This document shows, piece after piece, positions 18,376 through 26,995 of a stretch of 64,000 nt of DNA. The first letter of the stretch is position 1. Every line of letters begins with the position of its first letter. Source of the stretch: Lachnospiraceae bacterium OF09-6 (lineage in GTDB: Bacteria; Bacillota; Clostridia; Lachnospirales; Lachnospiraceae); NCBI GenBank assembly GCA_003435055.1, contig QUMM01000016.1, positions 1 through 64,000 on the forward strand. Reading direction: 5' to 3'. Position numbers and translations under genes: made by a program. The notes below the pieces were generated by a model, which did not search any database, was not told where the DNA came from, and was given only the letters and a program-made list of their open reading frames with translations.

Positions 18376-19346
18376 TTGGAAAAAAGAAAAGAATATGATT
18401 TTGATAAACTAGCTTCAAAATTGGTGAACGGAATAAATTATTCCCAATCACCTGAATGGCGGGATGTTGCAGAAAATTGTAAAAAACAAATGGCAGATAT
18501 AGGAAATGCTGTTAAACGGATTTATGAAAGCGAAGCAATGCAGTCTATTAGCAAACTGGCAAATCAGGTGCAGAAAATAACAATCTCTCTGCCTAAAGTG
18601 AAAACTTCACAAATAGAGTTTTCAGAAGAAATGAAAAAGAATATTAAAAAGTACAAGTGCTTGAAATATTTAGAAAAAATGGAGTGGCCACTCTATTTGC
18701 TAATTGATGACAACTTATTATCAGTGTTGGAACCATTTATTGATGATGAAAAAACCAATAAAGAAGATATAAAAAATATTATTTTGGAGTTCCTAAATGA
18801 TGAGTATATATCAAATTTAGCGTCTAATTGGAAGAATGGCAAGGCAATAAATTGTGGAGAATAGCTGCGTTAGAAGAATCTGTAAAATTGTTTAAAGAAA
18901 GATATTTTTATGGATGTACGGCTTTGCTGGCTTGTCAGTTTGAGGGGATTATATCAGATATTTATAAAATGCAGAAAGATGCAGGAAAAATAGTTTCAGT
19001 TGAAGATTTTAGAATGGCATATGAGTATTATAACCCTGATATAAAGTTTAGCAATTCAATGATAAAGAGGGATAGTGAAAAAAATAAGTTGTTGGAAATG
19101 GCTAGTGAGACGGACGATGAATTTTTTTATTGGATAGCAGTAATAGGATATTTGTATAAGATAATTCTTACTTCGAGTGAAGAGATGAACCAAAGTGATC
19201 ATCCTTGTAGAAATAAAATATGTCATGGAGTACAATTAAACTATGGAACACGTGAACATGCAGTAAAAGCTATATTGATGATTGATATGACCATTAAGTT
19301 TGGCGAAAAAATGAAGATAATACTGGAAAGAGATACTGTTGAATAA
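18376..19346 (+). pseudogene. HEPN-motif protein in the restriction island, frameshifted near 18851
   Basis: I do not recognise a named family. The N-terminal half (about 160 residues) is helical and charged. The C-terminal half contains HGxTALLA-like helices and a CRNKICHG segment at 19205-19228 in which Arg and His are spaced R-x4-H, the catalytic pattern of HEPN ribonucleases. The first frame stops at 18864 and the second runs to 19346. Restoring one A in the AAA at 18849-18851 joins them into about 320 residues. The TTG start at 18376 follows AAGAGGTG. Its place beside hsdR suggests an accessory or abortive-infection role, which is inference only. Confidence 0.6.
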
Positions 19347-19349
19347 GAT

Positions 19350-19376
19350 GATTGGCTAAACACTGTTTAGCCAATC
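19350..19376. repeat. Perfect hairpin after the HEPN gene
   Basis: Eleven-base perfect arms GATTGGCTAAA and TTTAGCCAATC flank a five-base loop. There is no following T run. Like the hairpin at 18318 it has ATTGG...CCAAT outer arms and a five-base loop, so the two form a related pair around the gene. Confidence 0.7.
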
Positions 19377-19486
19377 TCAGATGGCTTTCAGACAGATGTA
19401 ACAGAAGGAAAGATAATATTTAGTGGAAGTAGCAGTATTAATATGAATTGTAGATGATATTTAAATTAGAAAAGGGACGTGAACAC

Positions 19487-20761
19487 ATGGCAATACCAAC
19501 CAATATTAAAACTTTGTTATCTGGTGAAGTTGTTGAATGGGCGAGAATTGAATATAAGGAAACCTGGGATGCAGCGGCATCTTTGAAAATAATTTGTGCA
19601 TTTGCCAATGATCTGGACAACTGGGGCGGTGGATATATTGTGATTGGCGTGGAAAAAGATAATGGCAGACCGATATATCCGTTAAAGGGTGTGCCAGCAG
19701 ATAAACTGGATGTTTATCAGAAGAATATTTATGCTAGATACAAGTTGATCAGACCCGCATACACACCGATTATAGGAGTGGAAACTTATCAGGACAAGCA
19801 GTTTATTGTGATCTGGTGTCCGGGTGGTGACAACAGACCATATTCTTCACCGAAGACAATGGAAAAAGATAATAAAGAACGGAGACATTATATCCGCAAA
19901 GCGTCTAATACAGTGGAACCATCAGATGATGAAGAAAAAGATCTGTTTAATCTGGCAAATCGTGTCCCGTTTGATGACCGGATTAATCATCAGGCTGAGT
20001 TGTCGGATCTGAATATTACACTGGTTCAGAATTATTTAAAAGAAATTAACAGTTCACTTTATGAAAAAGCGAAAAATGGCGATTTCGCAGAAGTGTGCAG
20101 TGATATGAACATTATCAGTAATCTCCCTGAGTATGTAAAACCGAAGAATGTTGGATTGATGTTTTTCTGCATGGAACCAGACAAGTTTTTCCCTTGTACG
20201 CAGATTGATGTGGTACAGTTCCCTGATGGTTTAGGTGGAGATAATATTATTGAAAATACGTTTAAAGGTCCAATTCATCAGCAACTCAGAGAGGCTTTGC
20301 AGTTTATAAAAAATTCGATTATAACTAAAAAGATAATGAAAAGACCAGACAAGGCAGAAGCTGACTGGGTATATAATTATCCGTATGCTGCTTTGGAAGA
20401 AGCATTATCCAATGCGGTATATCACAGAGCATATGATATAAGGGAGCCGATAGAAGTAAGAGTTGAAAAAGAAATGATTGAGATTTTAAGTTTTCCTGGT
20501 CCGGATCGATCTGTTACGCAGGAAGGACTTAAGAGATTTAGAGTGACGAATCGGCGCTACAGAAATCGTCGCATTGGAGATATTTTGAAGGAGTTGCATT
20601 TAACAGAGGGAAGAAATACAGGGTTTGGAAAAATACTGAGAGCACTTTCTGCAAATGGTTCGCCGAAACCAGAATTTGAAACAGATGATGATCACAGCTA
20701 TTTTATATCAAGATTTTTTGTACATGAAGCATTCTTAGAAGATGAAAATGAGCGAAGTTAG
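19487..20761 (+). CDS. AlbA_2 (Schlafen-like) DNA-binding / GHKL ATPase-like protein
   Basis: The N-terminal part (about 10-140) resembles the AlbA_2 domain, with EYKETWDAAASLK followed by NWGGGYIVIGVE. The C-terminal part contains EEALSNAVYHRAYD and IEILSFPGPD, like the GHKL-type ATPase fold found in RecG-like AlbA_2 proteins. These proteins are often transcription regulators or defence-island components. The ATG at 19487 follows AAAGGGACG. The protein is about 424 residues long and ends within a set of GAGCGAAGTT repeats. A winged-helix domain usual at the C-terminus follows in another frame (20742), so this gene may be split. Exact function is unknown. Confidence 0.75.
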   Translation: MAIPTNIKTLLSGEVVEWARIEYKETWDAAASLKIICAFANDLDNWGGGYIVIGVEKDNGRPIYPLKGVPADKLDVYQKNIYARYKLIRPAYTPIIGVETYQDKQFIVIWCPGGDNRPYSSPKTMEKDNKERRHYIRKASNTVEPSDDEEKDLFNLANRVPFDDRINHQAELSDLNITLVQNYLKEINSSLYEKAKNGDFAEVCSDMNIISNLPEYVKPKNVGLMFFCMEPDKFFPCTQIDVVQFPDGLGGDNIIENTFKGPIHQQLREALQFIKNSIITKKIMKRPDKAEADWVYNYPYAALEEALSNAVYHRAYDIREPIEVRVEKEMIEILSFPGPDRSVTQEGLKRFRVTNRRYRNRRIGDILKELHLTEGRNTGFGKILRALSANGSPKPEFETDDDHSYFISRFFVHEAFLEDENERS

Positions 20762-21005
20762 TGCAAAAAATGAGCGAAGTTTGAGCGAAGTTCTGAGCGA
20801 AGTTTTAAAACCGGCTGATTTTCATAAATTAGAGAAGATAATCCAGTATATTGAGAAAAACGGAAAAATAACGCCTAAAGAAGCGGAAAGTGTCAGTGGA
20901 AGGTCTACCGCAACGGTAAGAAGATATCTGAAAATATTAGTTGAAACAGGATATGTAGAAGCAGAAGGAAGTACGAATAATTCAGTTTATAGAGTAAATA
21001 TATGA
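20742..21005 (+). CDS. Winged-helix fragment, likely C-terminal part of the AlbA_2 protein
   Basis: This 87-residue frame overlaps the previous gene by 20 bases. It has a repetitive start (SLSEVLSEVLK) and a helix-turn-helix segment KITPKEAESVSGRSTATVRRYLK followed by a wing-like YVEAEGSTNNSVY. AlbA_2/GHKL proteins often end in such a DNA-binding domain. The offset from the upstream frame is +1, which one missing base would not explain; loss of two bases within the repeats would. It may be a separate, coupled small protein or a split domain. Confidence 0.55.
   Translation: MKMSEVSAKNERSLSEVLSEVLKPADFHKLEKIIQYIEKNGKITPKEAESVSGRSTATVRRYLKILVETGYVEAEGSTNNSVYRVNI
20750..20804 (+). repeat. Four copies of GAGCGAAGTT at the AlbA_2 frame junction
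   Basis: Identical ten-base copies occur at 20750-20759, 20772-20781, 20783-20792 and 20795-20804, with 12, 1 and 2 bases between them. The unequal spacers put the copies in different phases. The upstream gene stops inside or next to the first copy. Slippage here would switch the fusion with the downstream winged helix. Confidence 0.85.
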
Positions 21006-21029
21006 TGAAGAGAAGAAAAATGCTTTCCC

Positions 21030-21058
21030 TTGCCAAACCCCCAATATTTGTTTATACT
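21030..21058 (+). promoter_or_regulatory. Promoter for the metallophosphoesterase-scp operon
   Basis: TTGCCA at 21030-21035 and TATACT at 21053-21058 are separated by 17 bases. It lies between the end of the island and the ATG at 21086, which supports that ATG over the one at 21002. Confidence 0.65.
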
Positions 21059-21085
21059 ATTAAACAGAAAATTGTTGGTAGAATT

Positions 21086-21888
21086 ATGAGTAGAATAATT
21101 ATCAGACACTACCGGATTGCGTTGCCGCGAAAGGTTCCTAAGCCGACGGCACCGATCCGTATTGTAGTGATAGGAGATTTGCACAATCGAACATTTGGAA
21201 AAGGCAATCGGAACCTGGTGGAGCAGATCGTAGGACAGCACCCGGATCTGATTTTTTCCGTGGGTGATCTGACAGTATGCAAGCCGGGAAAAGAAACGAA
21301 TATTGATGTGGCGGTTTCGTTGCTTAAGAGACTGTCCTGTGAATGTCCGGTATATTGTATTAACGGGAACCATGAGTTCCGGGCTAAGAGATATCCAGAT
21401 GCCTACGGTGGTGTGTATGAAGAGTTTAAAAAGGGCATCCATACCTCGAATATACGTCTTCTGGAAGATGAAAAAGAACAGATCGATATAAAAGGAACTC
21501 ATTTGACGGTACATGGATTTGAACTCCCTGAGAAATATTATAAGAGATTTCACCAGCAATATATCAGTGCAGAGGAGATCCGTAAGTCGATTCAGAAACC
21601 GGAAGATGGGCGTTACAATATTTTACTGGCACATAATCCGGTGTATTTTGAAGGTTATGCACTGTGGGGAGCAGATCTGACTTTAAGCGGCCATCTGCAT
21701 GGAGCTTGATTCGCCTGCCGCTAGTTGGAGGTGTAATCAGCCCACAGGTGAAGCTTTTTCCGAAGTATGACTGTGGAATGTATGAAAAATATGGAAGAAA
21801 GCTTCTGGTCACAGCAGGATTGGGATCCCATTCCATTGCATTTCGCATCAACAATCCGGCAGAATTCATGCTGGTGGAGTTATATTAA
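21086..21888 (+). pseudogene. Calcineurin-like metallophosphoesterase, frameshifted near 21704
   Basis: This is a YaeI/YkuE-type membrane-proximal phosphoesterase. It has the metal-binding motifs VIGDLHN, FSVGDLT, INGNHE, LAHNP and SGHLHG. The first frame stops at 21709 just after GHLHG. The remainder (LIRLPLVGGVISP and AGLGSH) continues in another frame to 21888. Restoring one G in GGAGC at about 21704 rejoins them. The start at 21086 (MSRIIIRHY) is preferred because a promoter lies inside the longer alternative that starts at 21002. The substrate is unknown; some relatives act on lipids such as UDP-diacylglucosamine. It is followed after 71 bases by scpA. Confidence 0.82.
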
Positions 21889-21959
21889 GTGATGTCAGAA
21901 TTGCGTGAGATGTTTTACAGCGTAAGGCATCGTAAAGTATAAATAATTCAGAGGTAACT

Positions 21960-22712
21960 ATGGGAATTTCGGTAAAATTGGAGCGGTTTGAAGGACCGCT
22001 GGATCTGCTGCTGCATTTGATTGATAAGAATAAAGTAGACATTTTTGATATCCCGATTGTGGAGATCACGAATCAGTACATGGAATATCTTCATGCCATG
22101 AAAACGGAAGATATGTCAGTAATGAGTGAATTTCTGGTCATGGCAGCCACCCTTCTGGATATCAAGGCTCGTATGCTTCTTCCAAAGGAAGTCAATGAAG
22201 AGGGCGAAGAGGAAGATCCGAGACAGGAACTGGTGGAACGCCTTTTGGAATATAAGATGTATAAATATATGTCTTATGAACTCAGGGACCGACAGATGGA
22301 TGCAGAGCATATGCTGTACCGGGATCCATCAATTCCCAAAGAAGTACAGCAGTACAAGCCTCCGGTGAATCTGGATGAGATCCTGGGAGATTTGAATCTG
22401 GAGAAGCTGAATGCCATTTTTCAGGATGTCATGAAGCGTTCTGAGAATCGCCTGGATCCGGTGAGAAGCAAGTTCGGTCAGGTAGAAAAGGAAGAGGTGG
22501 ATCTGGATCAGACCATCGCCTATGTGGAGAAATATATATCCCGGCATCGGAAATGCAATTTCCGTGATCTGTTGAATAAGCAGAAGAGCAAGATGCGCAT
22601 TGCGATTACGTTTCTGACTATTTTGGAAATGATGAAGACCGGGAAAATCGAAGTGGAGCAGGATGAGATCTTTGGAGAGATTCTGATTACGGCAAAGCAA
22701 AGTGAGGAATAA
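21960..22712 (+). CDS. scpA: Segregation and condensation protein A
   Basis: ScpA is the kleisin of the bacterial SMC complex and bridges the SMC heads to compact and segregate the chromosome. The N-terminal segment KLERFEGPLDLLLHLIDKNK is the family signature and contacts the SMC neck. A C-terminal winged helix lies at about 175-245 (FLTILEMMKTGKIEVEQDEIF). The length of 250 residues is typical. GAGGTAACT precedes the ATG. Two bases separate it from scpB. Confidence 0.95.
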   Translation: MGISVKLERFEGPLDLLLHLIDKNKVDIFDIPIVEITNQYMEYLHAMKTEDMSVMSEFLVMAATLLDIKARMLLPKEVNEEGEEEDPRQELVERLLEYKMYKYMSYELRDRQMDAEHMLYRDPSIPKEVQQYKPPVNLDEILGDLNLEKLNAIFQDVMKRSENRLDPVRSKFGQVEKEEVDLDQTIAYVEKYISRHRKCNFRDLLNKQKSKMRIAITFLTILEMMKTGKIEVEQDEIFGEILITAKQSEE

Positions 22713-22714
22713 GT

Positions 22715-23284
22715 GTGGATAAAAAAGAACTGGAAGCGGCAGCAGAAGCCATTTTATTTACTATGGGAAATGCAGTAGAGGTAGAGCGGATTGCCAAAGC
22801 GATTGGCATGAGTACGGAGGCTACCCGGAAAATGCTGCTGGCCATGAAAGAAAAATATGAAACAGAAGGTCGTGGAATCCGCCTGATTGAACTGGAAGAT
22901 TCTTTTCAGATGTGTACCAATCCGGAACTTTACGAATATCTGATCAAAATCGCCAAACAACCGAAGAAGATTGTATTAACGGACGTAGTTTTGGAGACAC
23001 TTTCTATTATCGCATACAAACAGCCCATTACTCGAATTGAGCTGGAAAAGATTCGTGGAGTAAAATGTGACCATGCCGTCAACAAACTAATTGAATTTAA
23101 TCTGGTCAAGGAAGTGGGACGACTGGATGCACCGGGGCGTCCACTGCTATTTGGAACGACAGAAGAGTTTTTGAGGAGATTTGGAGTATCCTCTTTGGAA
23201 GAACTGCCGGAAGTGAATCCTGTGAAGATGGAAGATTTCAAGGCAGAAGCGGAAGAAGAGATAGAGATGACATTAAAGGTTTAG
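22715..23284 (+). CDS. scpB: Segregation and condensation protein B
   Basis: ScpB dimerises through winged-helix domains and binds ScpA in the SMC complex. The 189-residue sequence shows the first winged helix (AAAEAILFTMGNAVEVERIA) and the highly conserved second one (VVLETLSIIAYKQPITRIELEKIRGV), then GRPLLFGTTEEFL. It begins with GTG at 22715, immediately after scpA. Confidence 0.95.
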   Translation: MDKKELEAAAEAILFTMGNAVEVERIAKAIGMSTEATRKMLLAMKEKYETEGRGIRLIELEDSFQMCTNPELYEYLIKIAKQPKKIVLTDVVLETLSIIAYKQPITRIELEKIRGVKCDHAVNKLIEFNLVKEVGRLDAPGRPLLFGTTEEFLRRFGVSSLEELPEVNPVKMEDFKAEAEEEIEMTLKV

Positions 23285-23311
23285 GAAGATCCGAACCGGA
23301 AAGGAAGCAGC

Positions 23312-24100
23312 GTGCCAACCACATATGCACATGATTTGTTTGGAAAAATGGTATATCACCGGCTGAGTCCGGAGATCAGAGAGGTGATAAAAGCGCATCA
23401 GACCACCTATCAGATTGGACTCCATGGACCGGATATTTTATTCTATGTTCGTCCATTTCACAGAAATCGGTTCAATCAGATGGCACATCGGCTTCACAGA
23501 GAAGAAGCGAGTGAATTCTTTGAAAAGGGAAGACTGCTTTATCAGCAGACAGGGGATGAGGAGATCTTAGTATATCTTCTGGGCTTTATCTGTCACTTTA
23601 TGCTGGACAGTACCTGTCATCCTTATATCAGTGAATATATGAAAAAGACTGGTGCAGGACACGATGAGATCGAGACAGAATTTGACCGGAGTCTCATGAT
23701 TCGTACCGGAAAGGATCCGTTCCATTATCAGCCGGGGAGTGTACTGCGGATAGAGAAAAAAAGTGTAGATGCCATATCGAAAGTATTGGAAGGTATGAGA
23801 CACAGAGATATCGTGCGGGCATTGATGGGAACGAAGTTCTATACAAAGCTTCCGATCTGTGAATCAGAACAGAAGAGAAAGATCAAGCTGGCGATCGCAA
23901 AGGTATTTTTTGTACATCGATTTGCAGATGGGAGGATTATCCGGGAAGAGGCGAAGCCTATCTGTCTGGAGAGTACAGAGCACCTGACCAGGCTGTTTCA
24001 GAGTGCAGTACCAGAAGCGGCAGCAATGATAGAAGTATATTACAAGGATCGAAATGACGACAGAGAACTAAGCCAGAGATTTCGGAGAAATTACAAATAA
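23312..24100 (+). CDS. Zinc-dependent phospholipase C-like protein
   Basis: The 262-residue protein matches the zinc-dependent phospholipase C / S1-P1-like fold by its His/Asp ligands: TYAHDLFG, GLHGPDILFY, FICHFMLDSTCHPY and HDEIETEFD. Family members hydrolyse phospholipids or nucleic acids, but this intracellular form has no visible signal peptide and its substrate is unknown. It starts with GTG at 23312 after AAGGAAG and follows scpB by 27 bases, so it is likely in the same operon. Confidence 0.75.
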   Translation: MPTTYAHDLFGKMVYHRLSPEIREVIKAHQTTYQIGLHGPDILFYVRPFHRNRFNQMAHRLHREEASEFFEKGRLLYQQTGDEEILVYLLGFICHFMLDSTCHPYISEYMKKTGAGHDEIETEFDRSLMIRTGKDPFHYQPGSVLRIEKKSVDAISKVLEGMRHRDIVRALMGTKFYTKLPICESEQKRKIKLAIAKVFFVHRFADGRIIREEAKPICLESTEHLTRLFQSAVPEAAAMIEVYYKDRNDDRELSQRFRRNYK

Positions 24101-24172
24101 AAAGTAGAGCAGTTCGGACATAAAATTGTGGAAGCATCATAAGCTGATAAAAAGCAAATCGGAGCAAGCAAT

Positions 24173-25377
24173 ATGAAGGCAAGCAGAAGAAGAGTGCTGA
24201 TGACCCTGATCATCTGGCTGGCATATATCTGGCCGGTATCAGCTGGAGAGGTGGCGCTTCCGGAGGAATTGCAGAATCTATACGCCCGCAGTGCCGTTGT
24301 GATGGACGGCAGCAGCGGGCGTGTTCTTTTTGGAAAAAATACGGAAGAAGTTATGCCGATGGCCAGTACCACCAAGATCATGACCTGTATTCTGGCGTTG
24401 GAAGCCTGCACACCGGATACAGTTGTAACCGTGTCAGAAACAGCAGCGGCTCAGCCGGAAGTACATCTTGGAGCTTCTGTTGGAGAAAAATTCTATCTGG
24501 AGGATCTCCTTTATGCTCTGATGCTGGAATCCTTTAATGATGCAGCAGTGATGATTGCAGAGCAGGTAAGTGGAAATGTGCCGGCATTTGCAGAGCAGAT
24601 GAATGAAAAGGCAAAAAGATTGGATGTGAAAGTGCACATTTTGTTACGCCAAACGGACTGGATGGAGCAGATGAAGGCGGCGCACATGGAACAACAGCAG
24701 AAGATCTGGCACGCATCATGAAATATTGTACCTGGGATTCACCGAAATCAGAAGCATTCATAAAGATTACCAGAGAAAAGCAGCATACGTTCACAAATTT
24801 GTCCGAAACAAGAACCTATACCTGCTACAATCATAATGCATTTCTGGATTTATATGAAGGAACGATATCAGGAAAAACGGGATTTACTGCAGCAGCAGGA
24901 TATTGTTATGTCTGTGCGGTGGAACGTGATGGAAAAAGATTTACCGGTGTGGTACTGGCATGCGGATGGCCCTATAACCGAGCCTATAAATGGAAAGACA
25001 TGACAAGGATGATGGATTATGCAGAACAACATTATCGTTATGTGACATTGGAGTACCCACAGGAAATACGTTATGTAAGAGTAGAAAATGGATGGAACAG
25101 GGAAGAAAATCCATGGAATCCGGTCGAAGTGCCAGTTTATGTGGAAAAAACAGAGACACAAAAGGTATTGCTGGGCAACCAGGAAAAAATAGTGAGACAT
25201 ACTGAATACAGAAAAAAAACAGAAGCGCCGCTGCAAAAAGATACGGTACTTGGAAAAGTACAATTTCTTCTGAATGGGGAGGTGCTTCAGGAAAAAAAGA
25301 TTCTGGCAAAATCATCAGTCGAACAACGAAAAATGGAAAACTGGTTAGTCTGGACTTTACAAAGGTTTCTGTTCTGA
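24173..25377 (+). pseudogene. Second D-alanyl-D-alanine carboxypeptidase, frameshifted near 24631
   Basis: A signal sequence is followed by STTK (active Ser and Lys) and the second-motif region EQVSGNVPAF region in the first frame, which stops at 24721. From about 24631 the second frame carries the expected PBP5 sequence (HFVTPNGLDGAD, TAEDLARIM), the third motif KTG in SGKTGFTAAAG, and a C-terminal beta domain with a hydrophobic end that may anchor it to the membrane. Adding one A to the AAA at 24629-24631 restores a single gene of about 400 residues. It likely trims peptidoglycan like the gene at 10827, possibly during sporulation (DacF-like), which is inference. Confidence 0.85.
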
Positions 25378-25434
25378 GGAAAAAAGATATTGTCAAAATT
25401 GCTATAAAAAATAAGAAAATAAGGGGGAATTTTT

Positions 25435-25488
25435 ATGCTTACTAATCGACAAAAGGCTTGCCAGTACCTGCAAAACAAGTTACAATGA
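25435..25488 (+). other. Possible 17-codon leader ORF before the decarboxylase operon
   Basis: ATG at 25435 follows AAGGGGGAATTTTT, an excellent ribosome site, and reads 17 codons to TGA (MLTNRQKACQYLQNKLQ). It could be a leader peptide. However, a TTGCCA-17-TACAAT promoter lies over its end, so it might be fortuitous. Confidence 0.3.
25458..25486 (+). promoter_or_regulatory. Candidate promoter for the decarboxylase operon
   Basis: TTGCCA at 25458-25463 and TACAAT at 25481-25486 are separated by 17 bases, about 60 bases upstream of the first operon gene. Confidence 0.55.
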
Positions 25489-25544
25489 TACATGGCAGAT
25501 AATTGGTTACAATTTATCTAATATAGAAAATGGAGGGCTGAAAA

Positions 25545-26981
25545 ATGAGTAACACAGCACAAAGCTTAGCAGGCAAAAGAATCGCGTCTTTGCTTGATGA
25601 GAACAGTTTTGTTGAAATCGGTGCAGGCATTACTGCCAGAAATACAGATTTCAACATGGCGAAGGCCGAGACTCCGGCAGATGGTGTCATCACAGGTTAT
25701 GGTGTGATCAATGACAAACTGGTTTATGTATACAGCCAGGATGCATCTGTTTTAGGTGGAACAATCGGTGAAATGCACGCGAAAAAGATTTCAGGTATCT
25801 ACGATATGGCTATGAAGATGGGGGCACCGGTGATCGGTTTGATCGACTGCGCAGGCTTAAGACTTCAGGAAGCTACAGATGCCATGAACGCTTTTGGTGA
25901 TATCTACATGAAACAGACACTGGCATCAGGAGTGATCCCACAGATCACAGCGATCTTTGGTAACTGTGGCGGTGGTCTTGCACTGGTTCCGGGAATGACA
26001 GACTTCACATTCATGGAAGCGAAGAATGCAAAATTATTTGTAAATTCTCCAAACGCACTGGATGGCAACAGAGTGGAAAAATGTGATACCGCATCTGCCA
26101 AGTTCCAGAGTGAAGAGACCGGTCTGGTTGATTATGTAGGAAGTGAAGCAGATATTTTTGCACAGATCCGTGATCTGGTATCCGTTCTTCCTTCTAACAA
26201 TGAAGACGATACTTACTATGCAGAATCTGAAGATGATCTGAACAGAGTATGCGCAGATCTGGCTAACTGTGTTGGTGATACATCCATTCTGCTGTCCAAT
26301 ATCGCAGACGACAATCTGTTCATCGAGACAAAGGCAGCATATGCAAAAGACATGGTTACCGGATTCCTTCGTCTGAACGGACAGACTGTTGGTGCAGTTG
26401 CCAACCGTACAGAAGTTTATGATGCAGAAGGAACCAAGACAGACAGCTTTGATGCAGTTCTGACAAGAAAGGGTGCTGAAAAAGCAGCAGAATTCATTAA
26501 TTTCTGTGATGCATTTGAGATCCCTGTATTATCCCTGACTAATGTAACAGGTTTCAAGGCTGATATTCATTCAGAAAAGGGTGTTGCAAAAGCAGCAGCA
26601 AAGCTTACCTATGCATTCGCTAACGCTACAGTACCGAAGGTAAATGTAGTAATCGGTAAAGCATACGGAAGTGCTTACTCTGTTATGAACAGCAAAGCTA
26701 CAGGCGCAGACATGACATTTGCATGGCCTACAGCAGAGATCGGAACAATGGACGCTAAGCTTGCCTGCAAGATTATGTATCCAGAAGCAACAGCAGCAGA
26801 ATTAAATGAAAAAGCAGCAGAATATGCAGCACTTCAGACAAGCGCAGTTTCAGCAGCCAGAAGAGGTTATGTAGATACTATCATCGAAGCAGCTGATACA
26901 AGAAAATATGTGATCGGTGCATTCGAGATGTTATTCACAAAAAGAGATGACCGTCCAGGCAAAAAACACGGAACAGTTTAA
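25545..26981 (+). CDS. Acyl-CoA carboxyltransferase subunit (MmdA/12S-like)
   Basis: The 478-residue protein has the two crotonase-like halves of carboxyltransferases. The first contains VYSQDASVLGGTIGEMHAKKI and FGNCGGGLAL, and the second VTGFKADIHSEKG, GKAYGSAY and FAWPTAEIG. Relatives remove the carboxyl group of methylmalonyl-CoA, glutaconyl-CoA or malonyl-CoA and pass it to biotin. It heads an operon with biotin carrier and Na+-pump genes, so it probably supplies or accepts carboxyl groups for the pump. The actual CoA substrate cannot be read from the sequence. The ATG follows GGAGGGCTGAAAA. Confidence 0.85.
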   Translation: MSNTAQSLAGKRIASLLDENSFVEIGAGITARNTDFNMAKAETPADGVITGYGVINDKLVYVYSQDASVLGGTIGEMHAKKISGIYDMAMKMGAPVIGLIDCAGLRLQEATDAMNAFGDIYMKQTLASGVIPQITAIFGNCGGGLALVPGMTDFTFMEAKNAKLFVNSPNALDGNRVEKCDTASAKFQSEETGLVDYVGSEADIFAQIRDLVSVLPSNNEDDTYYAESEDDLNRVCADLANCVGDTSILLSNIADDNLFIETKAAYAKDMVTGFLRLNGQTVGAVANRTEVYDAEGTKTDSFDAVLTRKGAEKAAEFINFCDAFEIPVLSLTNVTGFKADIHSEKGVAKAAAKLTYAFANATVPKVNVVIGKAYGSAYSVMNSKATGADMTFAWPTAEIGTMDAKLACKIMYPEATAAELNEKAAEYAALQTSAVSAARRGYVDTIIEAADTRKYVIGAFEMLFTKRDDRPGKKHGTV

Positions 26982-26995
26982 GCGAGGTGTATGAT

